Origin: Dactylis glomerata
Taxonomy: Eukaryota; Streptophyta; Magnoliopsida; Poales; Poaceae
DNA length: 64,000 nt
Assembly: GCA_007115705.1 (NCBI GenBank)
Contig: QXEO01000817.1
Span: 1,346,500-1,410,499 of the forward strand
Reading direction: 5' to 3'
In this document: piece after piece, positions 1 to 11,004 of the stretch
Layout of the letters: each line of letters opens with the position of its first letter
Numbering within the stretch: the first letter of the stretch is position 1
Made by a program: the position numbers and the translations under genes
The notes under the pieces: generated by a model
Told to the model about the DNA's origin: nothing
Database searches by the model: none
What the model saw: the letters and a program-made list of their open reading frames with translations, nothing else

Positions 1-2
1 AG

Positions 3-1601
3 ATTCAAGCCTACAAGGTTTCCGCACAAAATGCGGAAGATGCTCGTGCTCGTGCCATAGGAATGCAAAGAAGCTCCAATCTTGCATTAAAAGCTAGTGT
101 GGTTGAGAAAGAGGTTCCACATCAAGCAAGCATTGAAGCAAGGCTTGAGATGTGTCCCGAGGACATAAGACATGAGTACAATGAGCACATGGCCTTCTAT
201 GGAAAAACCTTTTGGGTTGATCCACACAAGGCTAAAGAAGACAATCAAAGAAGAAGCAAGTCAAGTGGCTATCAAAGGAATGACAACAATGGTCAAAGGG
301 TGAGGACATGCTATAATTGCAATGATAGATTTCACTTTGTTGCCGAGTGTCCTTATGAGAAGAGAGAAGACCATGGTGGAAAGCTCATCTTCAAAAGCAA
401 GACCAAGTCACCTTCCAAGAAGCCATTTGTGAAGAAGGGTGGACCAAAGAAGAAACAACCAAAGTTTGTGTTCTTGACTCAAGAAGAGTACTCCGCAAGT
501 GAGAGTGAAGAAGAAGAAACTTCAACTAGTGAGATGGCCGCAATGGCAACCACCTCCACTTCCTCAACATCACTCTTTGAATCCCCCAATGAGGACTCTC
601 TTGTCAAGAACGTCAAGTGCCTTATGGCCAAATCTTCCGAGGTATCACCCACATCTTCCTCCTCCTCTAAGACAAATGATGCTCCCTTGAATGATCTTGC
701 TAGTCTTAGAGTAAAGGAAGAAATTATTGCTTTTGATGACTATGTGTCTAGTGTAGATGGTGTTCATAAGATTCACTTTGAACGTCTATTGAGCCAATAT
801 GGTAAAACTCTCGAGAAACTAGATGAACAAATGAGGCTTGAAAGAGAATATGCTCAAGATATTGCCTCACTAACCGAGTCTCTTGAAGAAGAGCAAGAGG
901 AACGAGCAACTCTTGAAGAGAAGCTCGATTCCATTGAGGAAGCTAATAATGAAGTTGTTTCCAAGCTCATTAAAGAGCGTGACCATGCTCGTGCTAAAGT
1001 AAACATGCTTAAAAAGGAAAAAGTTGAATTTGGTGTTGGTCATGATATACTTGTTAAGGATTTAGAAGATCTTGACAAGGCTCACAAGGCCTTGAAAAGT
1101 GAACACTCTATTCTTACCAAGTCACATGAACAACTTCAAATTCAATTGACTAAGAATAATGTGCCTAGTTCTTCTACTTCTACTTGTGATCATGCAAATG
1201 TCATTGAAGAAAATGCTAGGTTGAAAGATGAGCTTGCCAAGTCCTCCATTCCCATAGGTGAGAAAAATTTGAATGACCTTTTGAGTAAGCAAAAGGCATT
1301 TGGTGATAAAACGGGGATTGGCTTTGTCTCAAAGAAGAAGAAGAAGAACAACAAGAAGAAGAAGGCCAAGCCCGCACAAGCAAAGAAGGATCCTATTGTG
1401 GGTGGCAAAGCCACTCATGATGATCATGCGGGAATTGCTAACCCTCACTATGTCTTATTTCGTGATTATTATGGTGATGTTTATGCAAAATATGTTGGTC
1501 CAAATGATGGTTATGTTGCTTGGTCTATTTGGGTTCCAAAGACCCTTGTTGCTAACAAAAGAGGACCCATTGAAAAATGGGGACCTAAAACCAAGCAATG
1601 A
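3..1601 (+). CDS. gag: Copia gag, 5'-truncated by window edge
   Basis: The frame is open from the first bases of the window, so this is the C-terminal part of a longer Gag. The first in-window ATG (63) is only an internal methionine. Numbered from that Met, a CX2CX4HX4C zinc knuckle lies at residues 83-96, flanked by Lys/Arg-rich sequence as expected for nucleocapsid RNA binding. A Ser/Thr- and Glu-rich linker follows, then a long heptad-rich coiled coil (about residues 250-390) and a Lys-rich tail near 420-445. Gag builds the cytoplasmic virus-like particle. The ORF ends in TGA at 1599-1601. Pol lies in a different frame, and the 37-base gap contains a stop in the pol frame, so a shift or internal initiation would be needed to express Pol. 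Confidence 0.85.
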   Translation: MQAYKVSAQNAEDARARAIGMQRSSNLALKASVVEKEVPHQASIEARLEMCPEDIRHEYNEHMAFYGKTFWVDPHKAKEDNQRRSKSSGYQRNDNNGQRVRTCYNCNDRFHFVAECPYEKREDHGGKLIFKSKTKSPSKKPFVKKGGPKKKQPKFVFLTQEEYSASESEEEETSTSEMAAMATTSTSSTSLFESPNEDSLVKNVKCLMAKSSEVSPTSSSSSKTNDAPLNDLASLRVKEEIIAFDDYVSSVDGVHKIHFERLLSQYGKTLEKLDEQMRLEREYAQDIASLTESLEEEQEERATLEEKLDSIEEANNEVVSKLIKERDHARAKVNMLKKEKVEFGVGHDILVKDLEDLDKAHKALKSEHSILTKSHEQLQIQLTKNNVPSSSTSTCDHANVIEENARLKDELAKSSIPIGEKNLNDLLSKQKAFGDKTGIGFVSKKKKKNNKKKKAKPAQAKKDPIVGGKATHDDHAGIANPHYVLFRDYYGDVYAKYVGPNDGYVAWSIWVPKTLVANKRGPIEKWGPKTKQ

Positions 1602-1638
1602 TCTCTTGTAGGACTATGCTTCCGGTGGATCAAAATGG

Positions 1639-4496
1639 GTGCTTGATAGTGGATGCACAAGTCATATGACCGGAAGCAAGGAGATTATGACGGAGATGAG
1701 ACCAAATGACAACCACATAACCGTCACTTATGGAGACATGTCACAATCCGAGGTATTGGGTCTTGGCAAGGTGGTGGTCGCACCGGATATTTCCCTTGTG
1801 GACATCATGCTTGTTGAGACCCTAGGTTACAATTTACTTTCAGTTCGTGCACTTGGTAAGATGGGCTTTGCCGTCTTCATTGATAATGACATTGTGGTAC
1901 TCTTGTGGAGCAAGTCTCTAAAGGTCGCTTTCGTTGGACACATTGAAAATAACTTGTATGTGGTGGACTTTTCGGGGAAAACCACTACAAGTGCAATGTG
2001 TTTATTTGGAAAGGCCGATGTGGGTTGGCTTTGGCATCGCCGACTAGCCTATGTCAATATGAGAACTTTGCAAAGCCTTCACAAGGGTGGCCACATACTC
2101 GGACTAAAAGAGAATGTTTCTTTTGCCAAAGATCGTGTTTGCAGGGCTTGCGTTCTAGGAAAAATGCATGATTCTCCCCACCCAAGCAAGACTATCATTT
2201 CTTCCAAGAGGATCTTGGAGCTCCTTCATGTGGATCTGTTTGGTCCTCCCTCTCATGCAAGTCTTGGTGGGAAGAAATATTGTTTGGTGATTGTTGATGA
2301 CTATTCAAGATATACTTGGGTTTACTTCTTCAAGCATAAGAGTGAGACTCAACAAACCGTCATCGACTTTGCCAAGGAAGTTGAACGTCAACATGGGCAA
2401 ACTATTTTGGCAATTAGAAGTGACAATGGCTCGGAGTTCAAGAACTACACCTTAAATGGATTTCTTAGCGATGAGGGGATTCGTCATCAATATTCTGCTG
2501 CATACACCCCTCAACAAAATGGTGTGGCCGAAAGGAAGAACCGGACTCTTATGGATATGGCTAGGTCCATGTTGGCGGAGTTTAAGTCTCCATACAACTT
2601 TTGGGCCAAAGCTATCTCTACGGCTTGTCACTCATCAAAACGGCTCTTCCTCCGCAAAGGCCTAAACAAGACTCCATATGAAATACTCACCGGAAGCAAA
2701 CCCAACATCTCCTACTACCGGGTTTTTGGGTGTAAGTGTTTCTTTAAAAGGAAAGGAGTTCGTTTAGGTAAATTTGATCCAAAAGCAATAGAAGGTATTT
2801 TTGTTGGTTATGGTACCGAATCCCACACTTATAGAGTCTTCAACAAGTCCACCGGACGTGTTGAAGAATCTTGTAGTGTGGTATTCGAAGAGAATGACGG
2901 CTCCCAAGGGGGGCGAGATGTTGTTTCTTGTGATGTAGATGATGAAATACCTCGAGAAGCCATAGGAAGAATGGGCGTGGGATTTTTCCGCCCCATTGAG
3001 GGACACCTTGTGGCCGAACGGGAAGGACTATGCTCTACTCAAGTGGAGCCTTCATCTTCACAAGCTCAACAAGCCTCTCCCAAGGAAGCAACTAATGCAC
3101 CAACCGAAGAACAAGACAAGGACCTTCATGAAGAAGAAGGGGCACCACCATCCTCTCCGGTTATCTCAACCGCCCCCAATTCTTCACAAGACCAAGATCA
3201 ACCTACTCATGAAGATAATGATGATCAAGGTCAATTTGATGGTCAAGACGGGGACCAAAATGATCAAGATGATCAAGTGACTCCTCCAAGGTCAAATAAG
3301 GAGATCGAAACCCGTCGCAAGAAAAGAGTTGAAAGGGACTTGGAACTTAAAGGTCATACCCTTGAGAGGGTTATTGGAGATTTAAGAAGCAAAGTGTCAA
3401 CCCGGCGTCAATTGGCACAATTTAGCTCTCATCATGCTTATATCTCCATGGTTGAACCCAAGAAAGTATTTGAAGCACTTGAAGATCCAGATTGGTTGGA
3501 TGCTATGCATGAAGAACTCAACAACTTCAAGCGCAATAATGTATGGGTGTTAGTGGAGAAGCCAAAGGAGTGCCGCAATGTGATTGGCACAAAGTGGATA
3601 TTCAAGAACAAGCAAGATGAGCATGGAATTGTTGTGAGGAACAAGGCAAGATTGGTTGCTCAAGGTTTCTCTCAAGTTGAAGGCATTGACTTTGGAGAGA
3701 CTTATGCTCCCGTAGCTCGTCTTAAGTCCATCCGTATCCTTCTTGCATATGCCACTCATCATAATTTTAAGTTGCAACAAATGGATGTTAAGAGTGCATT
3801 TCTTAATGGTCCATTGAAAGAGGAAGTGTATGTTAAGCAACCCCCGGGGTTTGAGGATCTCAACTTTCCTAACCATGTTTACAAACTCCATAAGGCACTC
3901 TATGGCCTTAAACAAGCCCCACGTGCGTGGTATGAGCACCTTAGGGAGTTGTTGGTAGACCGTGGGTTTGAAGTTGGGCAAATCGATCCTACTCTTTTTA
4001 CTAAGAGGGTCAATGGGGAGCTTTTCGTATGCCAACTATATGTTGATGATATTATCTTTGGCTCTACTAATAAAGCTTTTAATGATGAATTTTCAAAGCT
4101 TATGACCGATAGGTTCGAGATGTCTATGATGGGCGAAATGAAGTTCTTTCTTGGTTTTGAAATCAAGCAATTGAAAGAAGGGACTTTCATTTATCAAGCC
4201 AAATATGTCCAAGACATGCTCAAAAGGTTCAAGATGAAAGAACTAAATGGGGCCGCCACACCAATGGCCACAAAATGTCATCTGGAGCTTGATCCCAATG
4301 GTAAAGATGTGGATCAAAAGGTATACCGTTCTATGATCGGTTCTTTGCTTTACCTTTGCGCATCTAGACCCGATATTGTGTTGAGTGTAGGTGTGTGTGC
4401 AAGGTATCAAGCCGCTCCTAAAGAAAGCCACCTTATGGCGGTTAAGAGAATCTTTCGATATTTGGTTCATACCCCAACTTATGGGCTTTGGTATCC
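1639..4496 (+). CDS. pol: Copia pol, 5' part (protease, integrase, reverse transcriptase), interrupted by insertion
   Basis: The open part begins at the Copia protease motif ([10 protein letters not shown], residues 3-12 counting from the GTG at 1639). Then come the GAG-pre-integrase zinc-binding region with its C-x2-C pair, and the integrase core with catalytic residues at about D199, D262 and E298. The D-E spacing is exactly 35, as in the D,D(35)E family. The RT active site YVDD is at about 801-804. There are no internal stops before 4496. At 4497 an Athila-like LTR begins and the frame runs into foreign sequence. The RNase H remainder is at 26543-27038, so Pol cannot be made as one protein from this copy even though both halves look intact. 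Confidence 0.9.
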
Positions 4497-4826
4497 TGAT
4501 ACGTCCAAAACGTATCTACTTTCTCGAACACTTTTGCTATTGTTTCTCCTCTAATTTGTGTGTTTTGAATATAACTAACACGGACTGACGCTGTTTTCAG
4601 CAGAATTGCTCTGGTGTCTCGTTTTTGTGCAGAAATTCAACTTCCAGTAAAAATTCGGGAAAAATCATGAAAAATCCTATTTCACCAGAAGACCCAGCCA
4701 GAAGACCGGAGGGAGAAGTGGCTCGAGGCACCGTCACAAGGTGGTGGCGCGGCCTAGCTCTGGCCGCGCCACCCCTATGTGAGGTGGCCCCAGGCTCCCT
4801 CTCGACCTCCCGTCTCGCGTACATAT
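4497..4826 (+). repeat. Element A 5' LTR, first part (U3)
   Basis: These bases match 25141 onward in the 3' LTR. They contain a GC-rich inverted repeat (arms 4743-4754 and 4762-4773) and end inside the TATA-like stretch acatat, where element T1 inserted. The remainder of the LTR resumes at 17466. Confidence 0.9.
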
Positions 4827-7800
4827 TGTAACGACCCAGATTTTTCAAGATTAAAAATTTCATCATGCATTCATGGCATATTGCATTTCAAAGTCTTTTT
4901 CCAAAGTTTTGAACCTTATCCTTCAAAGAATATTGTTCAAACGCCCTTTCTCCCCAAATTTTAGATACAAAAGGTTTTCAGAAAGAAAGTATTTTAAAAT
5001 GAGCTCCATTGTTATGGAGCTATCTTATATTATCCTTTAGTAAATTTCTTTTGAAAACCAATTAGTGGGAAGATTTTAATCTCAACTTCCTAATTATTTG
5101 GGACTCTATATTCAAAATTCTCACAAATTATTTTCTTCTTCCATCTTACTACAAAACCTCTGGTTTTAGTTCCTAAAAACACTTTTAAGGACCAGAAGTG
5201 GACAGCTTAAATCTTATTCAAAACTGAATAGGAGAAACTCTTTCAAAACTCAAAACAGAAATTCAGAACAAAAGAGAAAAGGAAAAAAAAAGGGAGAGAC
5301 CCAGCAGCCACCTGGGCCGCACCCGGGAGCCAGCTGGCCCAGCTCGCCCCCGCACCAGCCCAACCCCGTTACCCCCTCCCTCTCTCACCGACCGCCCGGC
5401 CCCACCTGTCATCCCTCCCCCGCAATCCCCTCTCCCTCCCAGTAACGCTCGCCGGCGTTACTCCCCGGCGTTACTGGCGCCTTAACTGGCCACCAATGCC
5501 TGCCCCTATAAAGCCCCTACTCCCCTCTCTCGCCCCTCCCTTTTCTCTCTGCAGACGAAGCCGCCAGGCTGCCCAATTTCCTCGCCGGAGCCCGCAGGTG
5601 CTGCCGCCGGACATCGCCGATTCCGACGCGGTTCAGCTCCCCCTTCCCTCTCGACCCTCCTAACTTTCTCCCCTCTCTCTGGCGCACCGAATGACACCCT
5701 TGCCCCGCTTTTTCCCGCAGTACTTCGAGCACGCCGACGACCACTGAAGCCGCCGTCGACTCCAGCCGCGCATCGCCGTCGCCTCGGGAAGCTCCAGTCA
5801 TCAGCGATCAAGGATTCGAGATCGCCGTCGTCCGCTCTACCCCGTCCGCTACTTCATCGCCGACATCCGTCACCGGAGCAAGCTCACCGTCGACCACCAG
5901 GACGACCTCGCCGGACTTGTCTTGCCGGTGAGCCTCTCCACTGCTCCTCTCCATCTCCAACCATCGGATCTGCATATCACGGCCACGATTAGACCTGAAA
6001 CACCGAAATGGTATCGACCAATGGCGTCGCGCCACGTCGCCCCGGGCCAGTCAGCCCCCAGTCAAATCCAGTCAAAATCGATTTCAAATTCAATTTCAAT
6101 CCCTGTTTCGTTGCAGATCTTGTAAAATCGATAGAAAATAAAATACTTAACCAAAAATTGCAAATGATACCTCATTGAAATCCTTAGGATGTGTAGAATC
6201 CAATGATCCAATAAAACCTGTTATTTTATGGGTTCATTTCGAATCCATAGTCAGATCTAAATCAACCCTTTGGATTCATAATAAATTCATAACTTTTGTT
6301 CTGTGAGTCCAAATGCTACAAATTTGTAGTCTATGGAATCCTTGGAACATTTAGAACACACCAGAAGCAAAAGTTTTCAAAGTTAAGACGTGCACAAACT
6401 TGCTACTGTTAAATATGTTCAAATCACCTTTTTCTTCACCAATTGTTTTCTAAAAACTATTTTTGAGTGAAACCACTTGCAGTAGCTTCAAGTTACTGTC
6501 CCCTAACCAGTGGTTGCTCAAGCTTATTTTTGCAGGACAGTACCAACCCGAACTAATTTTCCCAAAGTGCTATCCTATTGCATCAATACCCTTTTGTTAA
6601 TACCTTGTTTATTAAAATCCTTTCTATCATCACACTTGTTTTCAAAAGCCTCTTGTTCCATCCTTACAACCTTTTTACACACTCTCATAGTGTATGAAAT
6701 TAAAAAGTCATTTGCATACATGCACACATGCATACATGTCTATGATTGTCATTAGAACTAGGTTATTGATTGCTTGATTGTTTGAATTGAATAGATTGTG
6801 AAGAGGAGGAAGGCTACTATTGTAACTGCTGTGAGTGTGCAAGCTGTTACCAAGGCAAGTGACACACATATCCCTTACCTATTTTATTTATGCATTAGTA
6901 TATTCACCTCTTGTAGTATGCATGATAGGTGTTTTACTCAACTGTTTTATCAAATGCTTAGATCCTAGTAGAGTGTAGCTATCCCTCAAACCCCACCTGA
7001 TAGGATGCTAAATACTTTGTTAATTCTGATGCCATGCTAAGATCACTTGAAAAGTGTTTTGTGAAAAGTTAAGAACTTCAACTAAAATGAAACACCTGGG
7101 TGGAATGGTTTGATAAGATGAGGCGAGGTAGGTGGGTTCTGGGACGCATGCCTTGTAAGAGGATGTGGGAACAGAATACCGCTCGGGATGGCCACCCAGG
7201 AACAAAGAGATGGCTATGTCTTCCATGCTTAGTGTACTTCCAGTGCAGCCTTATGACATTATGGGCTCTGTCTTGACTGATTAGAATGTGGGAGTGCAAC
7301 TTGTCGGCAAGAAGTGGTGGTAGACAAATTATAGGTTGGGAGCGGTGCTTGCCAAGTTAGTTGTCCTCTCCTTCTAAAAGGTCTCGTTTCATTTTATGTA
7401 TGGGCATAAAATGAATCGTAAGGTGAAAGTGCACAACCCTTGCAAGGTGTATAAAACTAATCGATTAGCCGTGTCCTCGGTTATGGACAATTGAGTCTCT
7501 AGACATGGAATGTACGGAATAATCTCATCACCGATTCTGAACTAATAAAATTTTGTCTAGAAACCCCTAGGCAGGAACTAAGGACCATACACTCCGAGGG
7601 GTGGTGGTGCCTGAGGTTCCAACTTTGTTGAATTGCGCCCAGTGCTACATAACTTGCAACTATGTAGTATTTGGGGGTTATTTCAACCCTTCAAAAAAAA
7701 ATCTTTGAAGTAAAAGCTTAACTTGAAATAGGACAAAATTGGCTTTATGCAAAGCTTAGCCCAGAGATCCACCAACCAAATAGCATGTAGCTAGATCTTT

Positions 7801-8192
7801 CACAATCACCGCCAAATAAGTGTCATTTGCCAGTACATCATTGTACTGACCCCCATACTTGGGGCTGCATAATCAAATGTGCAGGTTCTTCTGATGAGGA
7901 GTGAAGTGTTAGGATCTCGAGTCTGCATACCAACATGACTGCCTGTGGCGCATGCTGAAGATGGAGGCTCGCTACTCTTATAATTCCATTGTGCTTAAGT
8001 TGAACCTTGTTTACCCTTGTCGGTCTATGTGACCAAAGACTTGTAATAATCGTGAGACTTATGTATCTGGATCTGCGTGTAATCTCGATACTATGTGATG
8101 AATACTATATTTTGTTCTGTGGTGCTATCATTGATCCAGGGAATAGCACATAACACAGGTGTTCCGTCTTAATCCAAAGGTGGGGCGTCACA
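4827..8192 (+). repeat. T1 5' LTR
   Basis: The LTR runs from TGTAACGACCC to GGCGTCACA. It contains a TATA box at 5506-5513, a GC-rich transcribed leader with splice-site-like signals, and a possible 60-nt exon (6795-6854) followed by a GC-type donor (AG|GCAAGT at 6855). The small ORFs in it, on both strands, recur unchanged in the 3' LTR because the LTRs are nearly identical. I do not regard them as genes. Confidence 0.93.
5506..5513 (+). promoter_or_regulatory. Probable TATA box of T1 LTR
   Basis: The sequence ctataaag follows a GC-rich U3 and precedes a CT-rich leader with many CCGCC motifs, a typical plant promoter layout. The same motif is at 14775-14782 in the 3' LTR. Confidence 0.6.
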
Positions 8193-8195
8193 AAA

Positions 8196-8207
8196 TGGTA
8201 TCAGAGC
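8196..8207 (+). other. T1 primer binding site (tRNA-iMet type)
   Basis: The motif tggtatcagagc starts 3 bases after the 5' LTR end. It is the standard complement of the plant initiator tRNA-Met 3' end and would prime minus-strand DNA synthesis. Confidence 0.88.
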
Positions 8208-8376
8208 ATAGTGTTGCCTGTAGGATCGAGACCCTAGGATTGGAAAACCTTAGGACCCAAGTTTTATTTCAAAATGCTAAACAAATAATCATGATCTTAA
8301 TATCTTGACCATTTCATTCTTACTTGTATTTATCTTCTTGTTCTGATCGTTCCCTTTTCTTTTCAAAAGGTTGTAG

Positions 8377-9321
8377 ATGGACACCTACGATGAGAAAGTG
8401 GTAGCTGGTGAAGGAGATTACCTTTTCTCGGAGGTGCTACTAGACCTCGCCACCCAGCTTCAGATACCGCCACCGGTTTTCTGTGGGAAGATGCAATACA
8501 AGGAGTATGGTATGGAGAAGTGGTTAATCCAAACTACAATCCAAGGAAGACTTGATGAAGAAGGAGAGTCCACGATGGAGTACACCGAAGCATATGTGGA
8601 CTGGAGGTATTCGGTGGAGATTGCCATGCAGGGCGCCATCGCCCGTATTCGCCACAAGTACAGAGCTCACATCCCACGTCCCTCAGCTTATGGGATGATT
8701 GGAGAGCGATCTGTTGGAGGACATGTTGTGGATCGTCGAGGCCAGGAGTTCCAGTCCCTTCTGAGAGGCTACCTTACTGAGAGGGAGCGCTGCACAGTCA
8801 ATCTGGAGGACATGCTGAAGAAGCAGATTATCAACCAGGACCAGTTCAGAGATCTCATGGATCTTGCCACCAAGAAGATCATGGAGACTGAATCAGCTCT
8901 AGTGATGTTGGGTGAGAAGAAGACTCAACTGGAGAACAAGCTCAAGATTGTTGAAGGACCCTTGCAGTTAGGCGGGAAAATTCTCCAAGATGACATCTGG
9001 TCTCATCTTCTGGAGAAGACCTTACTGCTACAGTATGACAACTTGCAGAAATTGGGAGATGAGAAGAAGCAGATTGAAGAAGCTAACAATGAGCTGAAGT
9101 CTGAGAATGAGAAGCTAAAGAGGAAGCTTGCTGAGTTAGAAGCAAGTAAGAAGGAAGATGAATCCGAGGAAGAAGAGGATCCCGAGGAGAGACTCGTGTA
9201 TTCCCCCGGAGATGGTCTATCCTATGAGGAATGGGAAGCCAAGGCCCTGAGAGACCTCAAGAAGGCAGAACGTCGAGACCCTCTACCCCTCTCATGCCTC
9301 AAGAGGGTTAAGAGAGGCTAG
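8377..9321 (+). CDS. Extra 314-residue coiled-coil ORF upstream of gag in T1
   Basis: This ORF is intact from an ATG 170 bases after the primer site to a TAG. The first half (about residues 1-130) is globular-looking with conserved-style aromatic residues. Residues about 135-255 form a long charged coiled coil, and residues about 255-275 are very acidic. There is no zinc knuckle or protease motif, so it is not gag. It would be the first ORF on genomic RNA, which makes gag expression a problem unless RNA is spliced; a good acceptor (ctcag) sits directly before the gag ATG at 9598. Extra ORFs ahead of gag are known in some plant Gypsy lineages. I do not recognise a function. A structural or regulatory role in the particle is only a guess. 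Confidence 0.7.
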   Translation: MDTYDEKVVAGEGDYLFSEVLLDLATQLQIPPPVFCGKMQYKEYGMEKWLIQTTIQGRLDEEGESTMEYTEAYVDWRYSVEIAMQGAIARIRHKYRAHIPRPSAYGMIGERSVGGHVVDRRGQEFQSLLRGYLTERERCTVNLEDMLKKQIINQDQFRDLMDLATKKIMETESALVMLGEKKTQLENKLKIVEGPLQLGGKILQDDIWSHLLEKTLLLQYDNLQKLGDEKKQIEEANNELKSENEKLKRKLAELEASKKEDESEEEEDPEERLVYSPGDGLSYEEWEAKALRDLKKAERRDPLPLSCLKRVKRG

Positions 9322-9597
9322 TTGACCACCATCATCATTTTGTATCGTTTGTGATAGCGCGTTTGTATTGTCTTACCGTGATGGTATGACAGTACCATCG
9401 ATCGTTTATTATATCGAACCATTATTACTTACTTCTAAACTTGTCAAGTCGTACGCTTCAAAGCTTAGAACTTTTAAAATCAAAGTTTGTATGCTTGTTT
9501 ATTGTTTGTGATTGGCTTGTTGTATTGTGCATGGGTAGGATCTTTACTCCTTTAGCTTTATCTGTCTAATACTCATCTATGCTGTACCTTACCTCAG

Positions 9598-11004
9598 ATG
9601 CCGCCACGACGTGCACCAAACAGCAATGACAACGATGGAAACAACAACAATGACACCAATACGGCAATTCAGCAACTAGTGGCAGCTCAGGCCCAGCTAA
9701 TGCAAATGATGACTCAGTTCTTCCAGACGAATGCAAACAACAATAACAACAACAATAATAACCCTCCGCCACCACCACCGCCACCCCCACCCCAGGTGGA
9801 TAGATTGGCAAGGTTTCTGAGGCTGAGACCCAACAAATTCTCATCTGCTACGGAGCCAATTGTAGCTGATGACTGGCTGCGTTCGGTCAACAAGGATCTG
9901 ACCACCTGCGAGTGCACTGATGCTGAAAAGGTGCGCTTCACGGCTCACTTACTGGAAGGACCCGCAGCAACGTGGTGGGAGACATATCAGATTACCCATC
10001 CCATAGATGATCTGGACTGGAACACATTCAGAGAAGGCTTTCGCACTGCCCACATATCCTCGGGCACTATAAATGTGAAGAAGGAAGAATTCCGTGGACT
10101 GCGTCAGGGTGGAAGAACTCTGAAAGAATACATGGATGACTTCTGTGCTCTGTCCAGGTATGCGCCTGAAGATATTGATACTGATGCAAAGAGGAAGGAA
10201 AAATTCCTCAGTGGGCTTAAGGGAGAACTCAAAATACCCCTGTCTGTGGCCTATGCTCCAAATTATCAGTCTCTACTTGATCAAGCCATCACTCTGGACA
10301 ACAACATCAAGAAAGAGGAGAACCGTAAAAGGAAGTTCAATAACAACAAGAACCACGTGGAACCATTACACAAGAAGCACCACTCATTTGAGAACAGTGG
10401 TCATGGCAACTTCCACAAGCATGGAAATCGTTTCAACAAAGGAAACGGTAATCACTTTAGCGGTCATAAGCACAACGGAGGATTCAAGGGAAATAGCCCC
10501 AGTGGACATCACAGTGGGAACAATGGTCAGCATCGCCACAACACTGAACCCAAGAAGGATCTCTCAGGCGTCACTTGCTTCAAGTGCAAGAAGCCTGGTC
10601 ACTATTCCTCCAGCTGCCCAGAAAACAAGACTGTTGAACTTGCCAAGCCCAATCCATTCCAGAAGGGCCAAGTGAACCACCTCAATGTGGAAGAGGTGAT
10701 GAATGAACCTGATGCAGTGATGGGTATGTTTCCTCTCAACTCATTTACGGCATTAGTTTTATTTGATACTGGAGCATCGCATTCATTCATATCAAGGACT
10801 TTTGCAAACAAAAATGGGTACCCTACTACAAACATAGGAAAAACCATTAAAGTAAGTTCCCCTGGTGGAGAGTTAATAGCCAAAGCTGGTTGCAGGGATC
10901 TGATTATGGAAATTGGTAAATATAAGTTCCCAACACATTTAGTAATTCTAGACTCCCAGGGTTTAGATGTAATCTTGGGCATGGATTGGATGACTACCTA
11001 TTGA
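9598..11004 (+). CDS. gag: T1 gag-protease, ended by premature TGA
   Basis: The ATG is chosen because it follows a splice-acceptor-like ctcag and begins a basic MPPRR leader. Residues about 10-65 carry poly-Asn and poly-Pro low complexity. The Retrotrans_gag capsid domain covers about 80-210, with the usual WW motif (ATWWETY). A basic His/Asn/Gly-rich linker precedes a CX2CX4HX4C zinc knuckle (residues 327-340). The aspartic protease follows, with active site DTGAS at D390. The ORF stops at TGA (11002-11004) just after the protease ILGMDW motif. Homologous sequence continues beyond it in T2, so this is a nonsense mutation and not a natural end. Confidence 0.88.
   Translation: MPPRRAPNSNDNDGNNNNDTNTAIQQLVAAQAQLMQMMTQFFQTNANNNNNNNNNPPPPPPPPPPQVDRLARFLRLRPNKFSSATEPIVADDWLRSVNKDLTTCECTDAEKVRFTAHLLEGPAATWWETYQITHPIDDLDWNTFREGFRTAHISSGTINVKKEEFRGLRQGGRTLKEYMDDFCALSRYAPEDIDTDAKRKEKFLSGLKGELKIPLSVAYAPNYQSLLDQAITLDNNIKKEENRKRKFNNNKNHVEPLHKKHHSFENSGHGNFHKHGNRFNKGNGNHFSGHKHNGGFKGNSPSGHHSGNNGQHRHNTEPKKDLSGVTCFKCKKPGHYSSSCPENKTVELAKPNPFQKGQVNHLNVEEVMNEPDAVMGMFPLNSFTALVLFDTGASHSFISRTFANKNGYPTTNIGKTIKVSSPGGELIAKAGCRDLIMEIGKYKFPTHLVILDSQGLDVILGMDWMTTY

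Noticed and set aside
5506..5811. Arg/Gly-rich minus-strand ORFs in the T1 leader, repeated at 14775-15080
   Set aside because: They lie in the GC-rich LTR leader, recur because the LTRs are copies, and have composition-driven sequence with no recognisable domain.
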